Assembly: GCF_002163585.1 (NCBI RefSeq)
Contig: NZ_CP015579.1
Span: forward strand, 4,030,001 to 4,094,000
Length of the DNA stretch: 64,000 bases
Direction of reading: 5' to 3'
Source: Tatumella citrea
Lineage (GTDB): Bacteria > Pseudomonadota > Gammaproteobacteria > Enterobacterales > Enterobacteriaceae
Shown here piece by piece: positions 9,326 to 18,241 of this stretch (within the stretch, counting starts at the first letter, position 1; every line of letters starts with the position of its first letter). The notes beneath the pieces were generated by a model. It had not been told where the DNA came from, made no database searches, and saw nothing but the letters and a program-made list of their open reading frames with translations. The translations under genes were made by a program, and so were the position numbers.

Positions 9326-10270
9326 TTAGCAGCCTGACTCATCGGCACTTTCCTGTAACCGGGAACGGGTGAGCCGGAACTGCCTGGCCGAGGAAAATCC
9401 CGCTGCCAACGCGGCTTTTTCTATCCCTTCCCCCTGTTGCAGCCGCTGTCCGGCGACTGCCACTCTGAGCTGCTGCTGATATTCATGCACAGAAACCCCC
9501 AGATAACGTCGAAATAGCCGGGTCAGATGGCGACTGCTGATATGCACGCGATCGGCCAGTTCACTGAGCGGCCAGCTCTGTTCAGGATGCTGACTGATCA
9601 AATCCTGTACCTTATGAATGGCCGGATGCAGATGATTACGATAACGCAACCACGGAGATAGTTGCGGGTCATCGCCGGAGCGTCGAAACCAGACCACCAT
9701 TTCCCGGGCCACTTCAAGCGCCTTACGAGGACCGAACATCCGGCTTATCAGGTGCAGAGAGAGATCAATTCCGGTCGTGATGCCGGCACTGCTCCAGATC
9801 CCACGGTCCTCTATAAATACCCGGTTATCCACAACCCGTGCTTTTGGGGCCATATCCCGTAACCGGTCCAGCACCTGATGATGAGTCGTGCAGGCTACAC
9901 CATCCAGTAATCCGGTTCGGGCGGCCAGCAGCGCCCCTGCACAGATGCATACCAGAGTTACATCTCCCCGGCGAATAGCAGCCTGCTGTGTGAGCAGCCA
10001 GTTTCCGGCCTCTATGGCCGCGGTCTGTTCCAGCCGCCAGGCGGAATTATCGACTCCGGGAATGATCAGTAAGCTACCGACAGGTAATTGTTCAGGCAGA
10101 GGTGCGATATCACTGATGGTCATCTGTGTGGAGCTGATTACCGTCGGGCAGGGGCCGGTGTAACGCAGTTCAATATCCGGACCGGCCAGCCGCAGTGTTT
10201 CCGCAGGGCCGGTAATATCCAGAGCCATCACCCCTGGCAGAGTCAGAAACCAGACCTGTCTCGCCATCAT
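9326..10270 (-). CDS. GlxA family AraC-type regulator
   Basis: A 314-residue regulator joining an N-terminal DJ-1/PfpI-like sensor domain (about 1-190) to a C-terminal AraC double helix-turn-helix (about 215-310). The nucleophile-elbow-like segment VCICAGALLAARTG has Cys108 and Cys110. The AraC part shows WPLSELADRVHISSRHLTRLFRRY and the second helix in AALAAGFSSARQF. Members regulate genes for nitrogen compounds or small molecule hydrolysis. It lies 21 bases after a cysteine hydrolase gene in the same direction, so the two probably form one unit and the regulator may respond to the hydrolase substrate or product. Confidence 0.87.
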   Translation of the reverse strand: MMARQVWFLTLPGVMALDITGPAETLRLAGPDIELRYTGPCPTVISSTQMTISDIAPLPEQLPVGSLLIIPGVDNSAWRLEQTAAIEAGNWLLTQQAAIRRGDVTLVCICAGALLAARTGLLDGVACTTHHQVLDRLRDMAPKARVVDNRVFIEDRGIWSSAGITTGIDLSLHLISRMFGPRKALEVAREMVVWFRRSGDDPQLSPWLRYRNHLHPAIHKVQDLISQHPEQSWPLSELADRVHISSRHLTRLFRRYLGVSVHEYQQQLRVAVAGQRLQQGEGIEKAALAAGFSSARQFRLTRSRLQESADESGC

Positions 10271-10291
10271 CGTTCCTCCACAGACAAAATA

Positions 10292-10837
10292 TCAGGATTG
10301 TTCACTCAGCAACTGCAGGCATTCATCCACTGAACAAATCCGGGCGAATCTGTCATTCAGTACCAGCTCAGTACGCCGCATAATCTGCTCTGCAGAATAA
10401 GTCACTCCCTGCCACTGCATATCAAATGTCAGGGTCGCCTCGCTGACAAACAGCACCTTAAACCCTAAGTCACTGGCCACCCGCGCTGTAGTTTCGCAGC
10501 ATTGCTCCGTCCGGATACCGCTAATGATCAGTTGCTCAATCTTTCGCTCATGCAGCCATTCCAGCAGTGAAGACTCCGTCAGCGCATTATGCACTCTTTT
10601 TTCTACCGTGACTGCGGCAGTATGGTTTAAAAAGGACATCCGCTTAACATAACCGGACTCCGGCGCAAACGGCCCTTTGCTGATATGAAACACATCAGCC
10701 ACCGGTATCCCGAGTTTCAGACATCCGGAGATTAGCCGGGTTAACTTCTGCGAAAATTCAGGAAATCCGTTATCTGTCCAGAAATCACGATGTAAAAAAG
10801 AGTCCTGAACATCGATCACTATTAATGCACTTTTCAT
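10292..10837 (-). CDS. Isochorismatase-family cysteine hydrolase
   Basis: A 181-residue cytoplasmic hydrolase of the isochorismatase/nicotinamidase superfamily. The catalytic triad is readable: Asp9 in VIDVQD, Lys80 in VEKRVHNAL and Cys113 in GIRTEQCCETTAR. These enzymes cleave small amides or vinyl ethers; substrate here is unknown. The ATG at 10837 has a well spaced GGGAG and was chosen over an in-frame GTG at 10843. It is the first gene of a pair with the GlxA-type regulator. Confidence 0.85.
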   Translation of the reverse strand: MKSALIVIDVQDSFLHRDFWTDNGFPEFSQKLTRLISGCLKLGIPVADVFHISKGPFAPESGYVKRMSFLNHTAAVTVEKRVHNALTESSLLEWLHERKIEQLIISGIRTEQCCETTARVASDLGFKVLFVSEATLTFDMQWQGVTYSAEQIMRRTELVLNDRFARICSVDECLQLLSEQS

Positions 10838-10978
10838 TATCACTCCCGTCAGTTGTAAGGTTCTGACAGGAGTATCACCGGGCTACTCACAGAAATTAAT
10901 GCCAAATCGGGACATCATTCCGTCAGTAGCAGACCAGTTTGCCGGGCGTTAAGCTAACAGAGAGTATTCTGCTACCAG

Positions 10979-11728
10979 CTATCTGGCAGCACTAAAGGGT
11001 TGAAGCAGACATCTCATCAGGCAATCCATCAGAAAACCGACAACCCCAATGGTGACAATCACCGCCATCAGTCCTGAATAATCCAGACTGTCTCTTGCAT
11101 CCAGAATGGCATACCCTAGTCCAGAACTTACCCCCAGCATTTCACAAGGCACCAGTACTATCCATAGTATGCCAATCGCCAGTCTTAACCCGGTAAAAAT
11201 ATGCCCCAGAATACCCGGCAGCACGACATAGCAAAGCGTTTCCCATGGCGTTGCACTGGCGGCCCTGGCCTGCATCAACCAGTGTGGGGATAGTTGTTTG
11301 ATTCCACTGGCAGTACTGAAGATCACCGGCCATACCGCGGCAAAACTTAACAAAAACCAGACCGGATGATCTCCTACCCCCAAAGCCATGACAGCGATGG
11401 GCATCCACGATAGCGGCGAAATCATCCTTAGTAACTGAAGGACTGGCATCGACAGTTGCTCGAGTGTACGAAAGTAACCCATCAAAATTCCCACTGGCAG
11501 CCCAATTACTATCGCAAACAATAATCCAATACAAACCCGCTGCAGGCTGATCACTGTATTATTTAACAATGAGCCATCAGACAGCATTTTTATCAATGCG
11601 GAGAAGGTATTGACCGGAGTAAATGCGACAAGCATCCCTGTAAGTGGTCGGGTTGCCAGCCACCACAAAAGAATAATGACGACCAATCCGGGAACCATCA
11701 GGAATTGCCTGCTTAATCCACTTTTCAT
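10979..11728 (-). CDS. ABC transporter permease (NitT/TauT/SsuC type)
   Basis: A 249-residue inner membrane permease with about six hydrophobic segments and the BPD_transp_1 loop region around TASGIKQLSPHWLMQARAAS (the EAA-like coupling motif). It resembles SsuC, TauC and NrtB, which take up sulfonates, taurine, nitrate or related anions. It is the last gene of the five-gene operon running from 15331 down and overlaps the upstream binding protein gene by four bases (ATGA). Confidence 0.87.
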   Translation of the reverse strand: MKSGLSRQFLMVPGLVVIILLWWLATRPLTGMLVAFTPVNTFSALIKMLSDGSLLNNTVISLQRVCIGLLFAIVIGLPVGILMGYFRTLEQLSMPVLQLLRMISPLSWMPIAVMALGVGDHPVWFLLSFAAVWPVIFSTASGIKQLSPHWLMQARAASATPWETLCYVVLPGILGHIFTGLRLAIGILWIVLVPCEMLGVSSGLGYAILDARDSLDYSGLMAVIVTIGVVGFLMDCLMRCLLQPFSAAR

Positions 11729-12915
11729 GGTGAAATGACTTCTGTTCGCTGAAAATCCCCATCAGCGAGTCCAAACGCTGACATCCCCCCGGCTTTGCGG
11801 ATACTGTTCAAAACATAACGGTTGTCAGTAAGTTCCGCGCTGACGTTTTGCGGTTGCAAGTTTTGCAGGAAACTATGATCACCTTCGATCACTGTCTGTT
11901 TTAGTAATTCCGCCAACCGGGAAAAATAACCGTCATAGGGCCAGGGCTGAAAATCAATTCTCGACTGATGCCAGTCAGGATGACGAATCGCATGATCAGC
12001 AATCCAACCCGCTTCCATCGTGTCCGAAGGCTGTAATACCTGAGTCAGAACCTCTGCAGTATGCGGGGTATAGTGATTCGGACCATCACGTGACAGCAGT
12101 GTGGCAGTCTGGCTTCGGTTTGAACGTATCCACTGCTGTGCATCCACTATTGCATCGGTCACCTGTTGGCTCCACACGGGACGGTTGTTCAAATCGGACT
12201 CATGCATCATAACCACACAACATGCATGGCTTTTCCAGATATCTCCGGTAAACCGTAAGATACGTCCCACCTGATGGGATTCAGCCAACGCATTAAAAGG
12301 CTCGGCGACAATAAAGCCAGAGATTTTTCGGCTGACAAGAGCAGGTACCATATCTGCCGGCGACATCACCACCAGTTGAACTTCACCCTGTGCGGCCGTG
12401 ACGGTCACAGCCTTCAGCCCGGCCTCGCGAAGTAGTTGTTGCACAATCACATTGTGAATCGAATACCAGAAAGGAATAGCGACGGTTTTTCCTGACAACT
12501 GCCTAGCATCAGTAATTTCGGGTAACACCGTGAGTGCGGAACCATTGGTATGGTTCCAGGCAACGACTTTGGCGGGTAATTTTGCCTGATAGCGAGCCCA
12601 GAGAGTCACCGGCGCAAGCATATGAATCACGTTGACTTGCCCGGCGATAAACGCCTCTGTCAGTTGAGACCAGCTACGAAACATAACTGGTTTATCTGCG
12701 GGTTTTCCGGGCTGGTCAAATCGTCCCCGGGCATGAGCCACAAGTAACGGGGCAGCATCGGTCACCGGCAGATAACCGACCCTGACCGGAGCATCGGGTT
12801 CATCCGCAGCTCTGGCTTGCTGTTGCATAATTAAAGGCAACGCAGTACCGGTGGTGAGTAACGCGGTCAGTTTCAGAAAATCTCGCCGTGAAAAATTATC
12901 ACACATCAAACACAT
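11725..12915 (-). CDS. Tat-exported ABC substrate-binding protein (NrtA/SsuA-like)
   Basis: A 396-residue periplasmic binding protein of the NMT1/SsuA/NrtA fold. The N terminus carries a twin-arginine signal, SRRDFLKLTA at residues 9-18, then a hydrophobic stretch and an ARA-A cleavage site near residue 35. Tat export suggests folding or cofactor loading in the cytoplasm, as in NrtA-type proteins. The mature part begins VRVGYLPVTDAAPLLVAHARGRF, typical of the family. The start at 12915 has GGAG at good spacing. It lies 17 bases after the ATPase gene. Confidence 0.87.
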   Translation of the reverse strand: MCLMCDNFSRRDFLKLTALLTTGTALPLIMQQQARAADEPDAPVRVGYLPVTDAAPLLVAHARGRFDQPGKPADKPVMFRSWSQLTEAFIAGQVNVIHMLAPVTLWARYQAKLPAKVVAWNHTNGSALTVLPEITDARQLSGKTVAIPFWYSIHNVIVQQLLREAGLKAVTVTAAQGEVQLVVMSPADMVPALVSRKISGFIVAEPFNALAESHQVGRILRFTGDIWKSHACCVVMMHESDLNNRPVWSQQVTDAIVDAQQWIRSNRSQTATLLSRDGPNHYTPHTAEVLTQVLQPSDTMEAGWIADHAIRHPDWHQSRIDFQPWPYDGYFSRLAELLKQTVIEGDHSFLQNLQPQNVSAELTDNRYVLNSIRKAGGMSAFGLADGDFQRTEVISP

Positions 12916-12932
12916 AATTAAACTCCGATCGG

Positions 12933-13697
12933 TTAGCTGCGTTGATCGCGCATTGCTTTAAGAATGTCGAGCCGGGCTGCTGACAGCTCATCGAGCGCCT
13001 GTTCCCGGGGGAAGGGTATCTGTGGCTGCCACTCTTTCAGGGAACCGCCTTCGCCCCCATTCAGCAGAAGCATTCTGTCAGTCATTAACAGAGCCTCATC
13101 AATATCATGGGTGACCAGCAGTACCGATAGCTGTTGCTGACGGGCAATAGTGCCCACCAACTGCTGCATTTCCTGACGGCTGAGCGGATCAAGAGCACTA
13201 AACGGCTCATCAAGCAGTAACACCGCGGGACTTCGGGCCAGACAACGGGCAAGAGCTGCACGTTGTGCCATACCTCCCGAAAGTTGCGACGGGTATTTAT
13301 GCTGGTGAAGGCTAAGGCCTACGGCCTCAATAGCCTGGCTAATACGTTGCTGGCGTTGTTGCCGGCTGAGACGTGGCTGATGACGAAATTTCAGACCAAA
13401 TGCCACATTCTGCCGTAGATTCAGCCAGGGAAGTAAGCCCGGAGTCTGGAACACCATCCCCAGTTGCGGATGCGGACCGGTAAGCTTTTTTCCCTGATAG
13501 AAAATTTCCCCGGTCAAAGGGCGCTCCAATCCGGAAAGCACCCGTAATAAGCTAGACTTACCTACCCCACTGGCACCAATGATTGCCACACTGCTACCGG
13601 CATCCGCACTGAAGTTAAACCCGCTCAATAACCGGGTTATTCCGGCACTTTCACGAAACCCCAGGGTAATATCTCTGGCCATCAGTAACGGAGGCAT
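12933..13697 (-). CDS. ABC transporter ATP-binding protein (SsuB/TauB type)
   Basis: A single nucleotide-binding domain of 254 residues. It shows Walker A GASGVGKSS, Q-loop FQTPGLLPW, signature LSGGMAQRAALARCL, Walker B VLLLDEPFSALD and the H-loop VTHDIDEAL. It energises the importer with the neighbouring permease and Tat-exported binding protein. The ATG at 13697 shares one base with the stop of the preceding gene and has a GGGGG ribosome site; a TTG one codon upstream is possible but unneeded. Confidence 0.9.
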   Translation of the reverse strand: MPPLLMARDITLGFRESAGITRLLSGFNFSADAGSSVAIIGASGVGKSSLLRVLSGLERPLTGEIFYQGKKLTGPHPQLGMVFQTPGLLPWLNLRQNVAFGLKFRHQPRLSRQQRQQRISQAIEAVGLSLHQHKYPSQLSGGMAQRAALARCLARSPAVLLLDEPFSALDPLSRQEMQQLVGTIARQQQLSVLLVTHDIDEALLMTDRMLLLNGGEGGSLKEWQPQIPFPREQALDELSAARLDILKAMRDQRS

Positions 13698-14749
13698 CAA
13701 ACATCCCCCTGCAACTGCTGGCGCAACTGAACAACACTCGGTGTGACCAGTGGTAAAAATGCCGACTCCCGCCAGCGCCGGGCAAACTGGTCACCGACCG
13801 GAGAGAGATAGGCCCGCCCACCTTTAATCATCAGTTCGGTCTGAATAACTCGTTGTGTTAATTCAATCAGTGCAATACGCAGTTGAAAGAGCTGCCGTGG
13901 TTCAGACTGAAACTGACCATTGGCCAGTCCTGAAAACAATCTGCTACGCAGAGAGTCATACTGCCGGAGTGTGGTCTGGTAATCAGCCCGAAGCGGATGT
14001 GTCTCAGCTGAATGATCACTAATTTCACTCAGGCTGCGAGCCGCCAGCCCTAGCGCCATACCACACTGTAATCCCAGGAAATGTGGCCTGAGGTATGCCA
14101 ACGCTACAGTGGCATCCGGATAAAGGATGGAACGTTCATCTACTACCGCCTCAGTAAACTGCAGAGCTGCTGTTGCACTCCCCTGCATTGACATCAGAGA
14201 CAAATCGGCCGATCGTTCCACTCCCGGCAGATCCGAGGAGATCGTCGCAATAAACGGAACGGCTCCACCTTTGGGCTGAACCGCAGTCACCACCGAAAAT
14301 TTTTCCGGTTGCAAATTTGTCACCCAAAAGAGTTGCCCGGAGACCTGCCAGCCACCCTGATCTGATTCTCCTGAAAGATTAATTTCTTCAATACCATTCA
14401 GGAATTTCATCATATTTGAAAGTCCGGTCGCACCGGCATACTCTCCCGATAATAGCGCCGGTAGTCGGTGAGCATGCAATGGGTACTGCGGTGATCGCAC
14501 CAACAACTCAATGTAAGTCCGGTGTCCCCAAAACATAAATGCCGCCGTCATCGAGTGACTGGCAACCTCACTGAGCGCCTGCACGGCATCGGTAAAATCG
14601 CCGCCGCTGCCGCCATACTCAGTGGCAACACCGATGGCAAACAGTCCTTCCTGACCAAGACGTCTGAGAATTTCGTGACTCAGTTCGGCTGTCTGGTCAA
14701 TTTCCAGAGCATGTTGCTCCAGCCAGTGAAGCAGTGCGTGACTTATCAT
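13697..14749 (-). CDS. Acyl-CoA dehydrogenase-like flavoprotein
   Basis: A 350-residue protein of the acyl-CoA dehydrogenase fold: N-terminal helical domain (EGLFAIGVATEYGGSGGDF near 32-52), central beta domain (ATGLSNMMKFLNG, then LFWVTN where the FAD/FMN-contacting motif normally sits) and a C-terminal helical domain. Besides true dehydrogenases, this fold includes FMN-dependent monooxygenases such as DszC and SfnB that desulfurise organosulfur compounds. Presence in an operon with a sulfonate/nitrate-type importer favours a role in attacking the imported small molecule, not in fatty acid oxidation. The catalytic base could not be assigned by eye. Confidence 0.75.
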   Translation of the reverse strand: MISHALLHWLEQHALEIDQTAELSHEILRRLGQEGLFAIGVATEYGGSGGDFTDAVQALSEVASHSMTAAFMFWGHRTYIELLVRSPQYPLHAHRLPALLSGEYAGATGLSNMMKFLNGIEEINLSGESDQGGWQVSGQLFWVTNLQPEKFSVVTAVQPKGGAVPFIATISSDLPGVERSADLSLMSMQGSATAALQFTEAVVDERSILYPDATVALAYLRPHFLGLQCGMALGLAARSLSEISDHSAETHPLRADYQTTLRQYDSLRSRLFSGLANGQFQSEPRQLFQLRIALIELTQRVIQTELMIKGGRAYLSPVGDQFARRWRESAFLPLVTPSVVQLRQQLQGDV

Positions 14750-14779
14750 ACAATAACTCTCCAGGTACGCTGTCGTAGG

Positions 14780-15331
14780 CTATTTCGGCCACGCCCAACG
14801 TTGTAACTCGGTATTTAATGGCGTCCTGGCCAGGTTATTGGCAAAATTACAGAGTGTTGCCAGGCTGACACCCAGTACCACATCTAACGCTTGCTGCTGG
14901 CTAAAGCCTGCGTCAAGAAAAGCCTGCCAGTGCTGTTCATCCACATCGCCATGTGTGGCAATCACCTGACGGGTAAATTCAGCCAGTTGCTCAGATGGCT
15001 GCTCCGGCAGGGTCTTCTCTTCACGCAAATCCTGCAATGTCTGTTCCGGTAACAGTTTTCTTTTCTCGACGGTAGCACTGTGTCCGGCAACACAAAAGTT
15101 ACAACCATTGGTAATGGCCGCTGTGATCTGGACAATTTCCCGCTGCCCGGCAGAGAGGCTGTTTTTATTGTTTATTTCGCTAAGAGTTACATAAGCGCTA
15201 ATTGCTTGTGGCGAATTAGCTAATACAGATAATAGATTTGGAATAAATCCTGAATTCCTCTGTGCTGCCTCAAGATAATTCTTTGAAACTTCAACTGCAT
15301 CTTCTTTTTTCTGCAAATTTATTCTGGTCAT
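14780..15331 (-). CDS. AhpD/carboxymuconolactone decarboxylase family protein
   Basis: A 183-residue all-helical protein of the CMD/AhpD family. The redox motif is Cys77-x-x-Cys80 with His84 in GCNFCVAGH, the arrangement of peroxidase-related alkylhydroperoxidases. It opens the five-gene operon and has a strong ribosome site (GGAGGGTATATG). A likely job is to remove peroxide or handle a reactive intermediate made by the flavoprotein encoded next. It is divergent from an AraC-family regulator 107 bases away. Confidence 0.85.
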   Translation of the reverse strand: MTRINLQKKEDAVEVSKNYLEAAQRNSGFIPNLLSVLANSPQAISAYVTLSEINNKNSLSAGQREIVQITAAITNGCNFCVAGHSATVEKRKLLPEQTLQDLREEKTLPEQPSEQLAEFTRQVIATHGDVDEQHWQAFLDAGFSQQQALDVVLGVSLATLCNFANNLARTPLNTELQRWAWPK

Positions 15332-15438
15332 ATACCCTCCTGTTAAGTCATCGCCAGTATGTTTTTATTGTTAATTCCGGGCAATGCTGATAAATATTTA
15401 TTTGTTGCTCGTTCGTCCTTTATGTAGGCTATTTTTTT

Positions 15439-16344
15439 ATGATTAATAACGAATGGTTATTAGAGAATCTACAGGTACAAAGCACGATATTCCACATTGG
15501 ACGCTATTGCGGTTCGTGGAAAAGCAGTGCTTCAGGCCATGGTAAATCAAGCTATCACATCGTCATGGAGGGAGGGTGCTGGTTACATACCTCGCCTCCG
15601 GATTCACCGGTAAGGGTCAATCAGGGCGATGTTGTTTTTATTCTTCAGGATTGTCCGTTTATCCTTTCTGATGAGCAGGATTCCGTAAAAGCTACACGCT
15701 CCCCGATAAAATCCATGGCGAGCCTGGCAGAAAATGTTGACCAGAGCACAGCATTAACCTGCGGGTTTATTACTTTCACTTCGCCAGTCAGTAAAGTGAT
15801 ATTGTCATTCTTTCCCGAGGTGATCATTTTACGCAAAGATGATGACCTGTCAGGCTCTATAAAAAATATTCTCGAAGTAATTCACAAAGAGGCTTTCAGC
15901 GAAACATTTTCCAGCCAGAAACTTATTTCTTCACTGGCTGAAATACTTTTTTTCATTGCTATTCGAAAAACTCACATTCAGGATAAAATAACTACTCCGC
16001 TGGATAAATTTGATCTTTCCTCAGAATTTCTCGGTTTGTTTGCCAACATTCTGCGTCAGCCAGAGAAAGAATGGAGTATCCCGGAAATGGCAGCACAATC
16101 CGGAATGTCACGGTCGTGGTTTATTCATCGGTTTCGTCAGGTGATGCCTCTGACTCCGGCAGAAACCGTACGTTATCTAAAAATCAGCGTTGCCAGTCGG
16201 ATGATAGATAAGGGCCATAATCTGACCGATGTAGCGTCAGCTATTGGCTACCTGTCTGTTTCAGCTTTTAACCGTACATTTAAACGGGTAACCGGATTAA
16301 CGCCAGGAAATTATCGCCTTCGTACCCGTATTACCGGTAAATGA
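15439..16344 (+). CDS. AraC family regulator with N-terminal cupin
   Basis: A 301-residue activator. The N-terminal domain (about 1-190) is cupin-like (YHIVMEGGCWLHTSP, then NQGDVVFIL). The C-terminal AraC DNA-binding domain (about 200-300) has IPEMAAQSGMSRSWFIHRF and VASAIGYLSVSAFNRTFKR. Being divergent from the AhpD/flavoprotein/ABC operon it is the obvious candidate to control it. The coding sequence is somewhat AT-richer than its neighbours, suggesting a different history, but no mobile element borders it. Confidence 0.85.
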   Translation: MINNEWLLENLQVQSTIFHIGRYCGSWKSSASGHGKSSYHIVMEGGCWLHTSPPDSPVRVNQGDVVFILQDCPFILSDEQDSVKATRSPIKSMASLAENVDQSTALTCGFITFTSPVSKVILSFFPEVIILRKDDDLSGSIKNILEVIHKEAFSETFSSQKLISSLAEILFFIAIRKTHIQDKITTPLDKFDLSSEFLGLFANILRQPEKEWSIPEMAAQSGMSRSWFIHRFRQVMPLTPAETVRYLKISVASRMIDKGHNLTDVASAIGYLSVSAFNRTFKRVTGLTPGNYRLRTRITGK

Positions 16345-16378
16345 ATATGTTGAGCATCGTAATTGTCACTCAGAAGCA

Positions 16379-17023
16379 CTACGGTTCAGATAACCAGCGC
16401 CACAAAATAACCACCGCGAACAGAATCAAAACTCCGCCGGCCAGCCGTTCCAGTCGCCAGATCAGCCCCGACAATCGTTGCCTGACGCTGCTTAATCCCA
16501 GTAATCCTGCGACACCTAAATCCCAGCATAAAACCACCAGCACCATCCACACCCCGCAACTGATTTGTTGCAGTAGCGTGATATCCGGACCTGTCACGCT
16601 GGTCAGTAGTGCCAGGTAGAATAATGCATTCTTAGGATTCAGCGCTGAGGAAGCCAGTCCGAAAAAAAACTGGCGGAGAAACGAAGGGCACTGCCCTGCA
16701 ACAGCTTCGGGCAGGTTGTTGTCTGGCTGGCTGTGGGATAACTGCCAGCCTATCCATAATAAATATCCGGCACCGGCCAGCTCTGTCAGATTATACAGCC
16801 AGGGGGAATGATTCAGACCACTCCAGCCGGCTATCGCTAATACAATATATCCGCCGTTACCGGCAGCAATTCCACAACAGATTCCGGCGCTGCCACGTAC
16901 CCGGTAACGCAGAGCATAACTACTGAGCAGGAAAAAGTCCGGGCCGGGGCTGAGCAATGCCACAAAATGTGCCAGTGCCAGCAACCAGAAACGTTCCGGA
17001 AACAGAAGATGTAACAGTGACAT
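16379..17023 (-). CDS. LysE/RhtB family amino acid exporter
   Basis: A 214-residue inner membrane protein with about six hydrophobic segments and the LysE family N-terminal signature (LLSPGPDFFLLSSYALRYRVRGSAG, Pro and Gly conserved). Such proteins export amino acids or derivatives. It converges on the AraC gene before it and follows, 49 bases downstream, its own AraC-type regulator. That pairing is common for LysE-type exporters. Substrate unknown. Confidence 0.88.
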   Translation of the reverse strand: MSLLHLLFPERFWLLALAHFVALLSPGPDFFLLSSYALRYRVRGSAGICCGIAAGNGGYIVLAIAGWSGLNHSPWLYNLTELAGAGYLLWIGWQLSHSQPDNNLPEAVAGQCPSFLRQFFFGLASSALNPKNALFYLALLTSVTGPDITLLQQISCGVWMVLVVLCWDLGVAGLLGLSSVRQRLSGLIWRLERLAGGVLILFAVVILWRWLSEP

Positions 17024-17072
17024 AGAGACCTCTGCAGATAAACACAGCGGTCATCCTATGCGCAGGATAAGA

Positions 17073-17891
17073 TCAGGTATTGTCAGATATTGATCGCAGA
17101 GCCGCATATTGCCCGGGAGTGGCGGCCATATAACTGACAAACATTTTGTGAAAATGACTTTGGTCAGCGAAACCACTTTGATAGCTGACCCCGGCAATCG
17201 TGTCACCGCCCCGCAGCCCTGACTTTGCCAGCTCCAGACGCGCCAGTGTCAGATAGTTACCCGGAGTCATGCCGGTATCACGGCGAAAGGTACGAATCAG
17301 GGTCTCTTTACGTTGCGAAAACTGAGCCGCGAGGGCCTCCAGTGCTAAAGGAGCCTTAAGATCCGCCAGGAACTGCTGTTGCATACGGGCGCTGGTCTCT
17401 GACCATCGCTCAGTCGCCTGCCAGCCTAACCCTGGCAAGTCCTCCAGAAATTCAGACACTCTGGCAGCCAGCTGACTGGCGCACAGGGAAGATGACTGCT
17501 GAACAATCTGTAAATAACGTCGGAATAATTGCGGATCACGGACCACTGGCTGCGAGGTGACCGGCATCTGAGTGCTTTGTGTAGCAACCCGCTTCTGTCT
17601 GCACCAACTGATATCCAGATACATCATATGATAACTACGTGGCTGTCCTGCCAGAGGATTGCAGCTGTGTACTGCTCCGGACGGTATCACAATTAAATCG
17701 CCGTGATGCAAAACCCAATCCTGCCCATCCAGTACGCAGCAGGTTTGTCCGCCGGTCACCGCTCCGACAGATAGCTGCGGATGATAATGGCTTTTGTAAG
17801 CCTGAGTGCTGCGGGTCGTGGAGCGCAACTCGAACCAGGGGGCATCTTCTCTGCGACAAAACTGCTGACTGATGGCTTTTACTTTGCTCAT
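17073..17891 (-). CDS. AraC family regulator with cupin sensor
   Basis: A 272-residue regulator. The N-terminal AraC-binding cupin is visible as HYHPQLSVGAVTGG near residue 36 followed by LHHGDLIVIPSGAVHSCNP. The C-terminal AraC domain has LEALAAQFSQRKETLIRTFRRDTGMTPG and GVSYQSGFADQSHFHKMF. It is upstream of, and in line with, a LysE-type exporter and probably activates it in response to an amino acid-like inducer. Confidence 0.88.
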   Translation of the reverse strand: MSKVKAISQQFCRREDAPWFELRSTTRSTQAYKSHYHPQLSVGAVTGGQTCCVLDGQDWVLHHGDLIVIPSGAVHSCNPLAGQPRSYHMMYLDISWCRQKRVATQSTQMPVTSQPVVRDPQLFRRYLQIVQQSSSLCASQLAARVSEFLEDLPGLGWQATERWSETSARMQQQFLADLKAPLALEALAAQFSQRKETLIRTFRRDTGMTPGNYLTLARLELAKSGLRGGDTIAGVSYQSGFADQSHFHKMFVSYMAATPGQYAALRSISDNT

Positions 17892-18241
17892 AATTCTGCC
17901 TGACGCTTTAACACAGACTCAGTATATGAGTGTCTTTAGTGATTATCATAGCGAAATTATCGCCGCATGAGCCTCTGACCACTGTCACCCGGAACGGTTA
18001 TTACCCGCCGGTTACCGCCATTATTTAGTTAAAATATATAATGGTTTTATTCTCACTCCGGCTGAAAAAAACCTCTCTTTCAACACCAGTCCAGTCGTGG
18101 CAATCTACCCTGTAATTAGACAAATTAGCCCTAGCTTCTATACTTAAATTATTCTGAAGATTATATCCATCGGGTCAGGCCTGCAGACAGCGTTGTTCAG
18201 GCAAAGACCTGGCCCGGCTGATCAACTCAAACGGAGGGAAT
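17892..18241. other. Divergent intergenic region
   Basis: 350 bases between the AraC gene and the SDR gene. The only clear signal is the sigma-S-like promoter at 18137-18147; no open reading frame or RNA gene is apparent. Confidence 0.5.
18137..18147 (+). promoter_or_regulatory. Sigma-S-type promoter of the SDR/isomerase pair
   Basis: TCTATACTTAA matches the extended -10 preferred by RpoS (KCTAYACTTAA). It lies about 95 bases upstream of the SDR start codon. It suggests expression in stationary phase or under stress. Confidence 0.55.
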
